Assembly (NCBI GenBank): GCA_002689735.1
Contig: NZHS01000063.1
Span: forward strand, 4,069-16,423
DNA from: Flavobacteriales bacterium
Lineage (GTDB): Bacteria > Bacteroidota > Bacteroidia > Flavobacteriales > BACL11
Direction of reading: 5' to 3'
DNA: 12,355 nt
The position numbers and the translations under genes are program-made. Under the pieces are notes generated by a model. It was given only the letters and a program-made list of their open reading frames with translations, searched no databases and was not told the DNA's origin. Shown in pieces: positions 12,331-12,355 of this stretch (the first letter of the stretch is position 1; every line of letters starts with the position of its first letter).

Positions 12331-12355
12331 GCCTTAGACTATCTTATAAGCAACA

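Noticed and set aside
1-12355. CRISPR array, insertion sequence or long direct repeats
   Set aside because: No regularly spaced repeats, transposase or terminal inverted repeats were seen.

Overview
The window is an early-to-middle gene block of a T7-like (Autographiviridae-type) podovirus. Every convincing gene lies on the minus strand, so the genome reads from right to left. The set consists of a single-subunit RNA polymerase, gp2.5-type SSB, endonuclease I, gp4-type primase-helicase, family A DNA polymerase and gp6-type exonuclease, followed by nucleotide-metabolism genes. Combined with a tyrosine integrase, an attP-like tRNA-Leu fragment and a compact ribonucleotide reductase, this resembles the marine P-SSP7-type cyanophages and integrase-bearing pelagiphages. 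That placement rests on gene content recalled from memory; the host cannot be named from the sequence.

Region by region, in transcription order: (1) 12330-12163, a 55-residue ribbon-helix-helix-like protein. (2) 12162-11794, about 370 bases with no gene, holding an inverted repeat and three copies of an ACAGGAT-type motif. (3) 11793-10560, a MarR-like regulator and a tyrosine integrase in one coupled operon. (4) 10559-10310, an intergenic region with an extended -10-like box, the 5' half of a tRNA-Leu(UAG) gene (probable attP), a rho-independent-type terminator, and a fourth motif copy just before the RNA polymerase. (5) 10309-7033, RNA polymerase, SSB and endonuclease I. (6) 7045-3565, primase-helicase, a small hypothetical protein, and a DNA polymerase broken into exonuclease and polymerase reading frames by a one-base frame change. 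(7) 3680-2401, a PD-(D/E)XK endonuclease and the 5'-3' exonuclease. (8) 2498-1734, three overlapping small genes: a hypothetical protein, a DUF3310 protein and a MazG-like pyrophosphohydrolase. (9) 1734-1, the ribonucleotide reductase large subunit and the start of a ferritin-like small subunit that runs off the window.

Genes are tightly packed, with TAATG or ATGA stop/start junctions and overlaps up to about 116 bases, implying polycistronic, translationally coupled expression. The logic is that of a replication takeover: a dedicated RNA polymerase, a T7-type replisome with nucleases that can degrade and resolve DNA, and enzymes that supply deoxynucleotides. A lysogeny-type module sits ahead of the polymerase gene.

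The points most worth a second look are: the polymerase frame break at a run of five A; the arrangement attP - terminator - RNA polymerase, which would shield the polymerase gene from the host tRNA promoter in a lysogen; a class I-type ribonucleotide reductase whose small subunit lacks tyrosine at the usual radical position; and a repeated intergenic motif that could be a phage promoter or operator.
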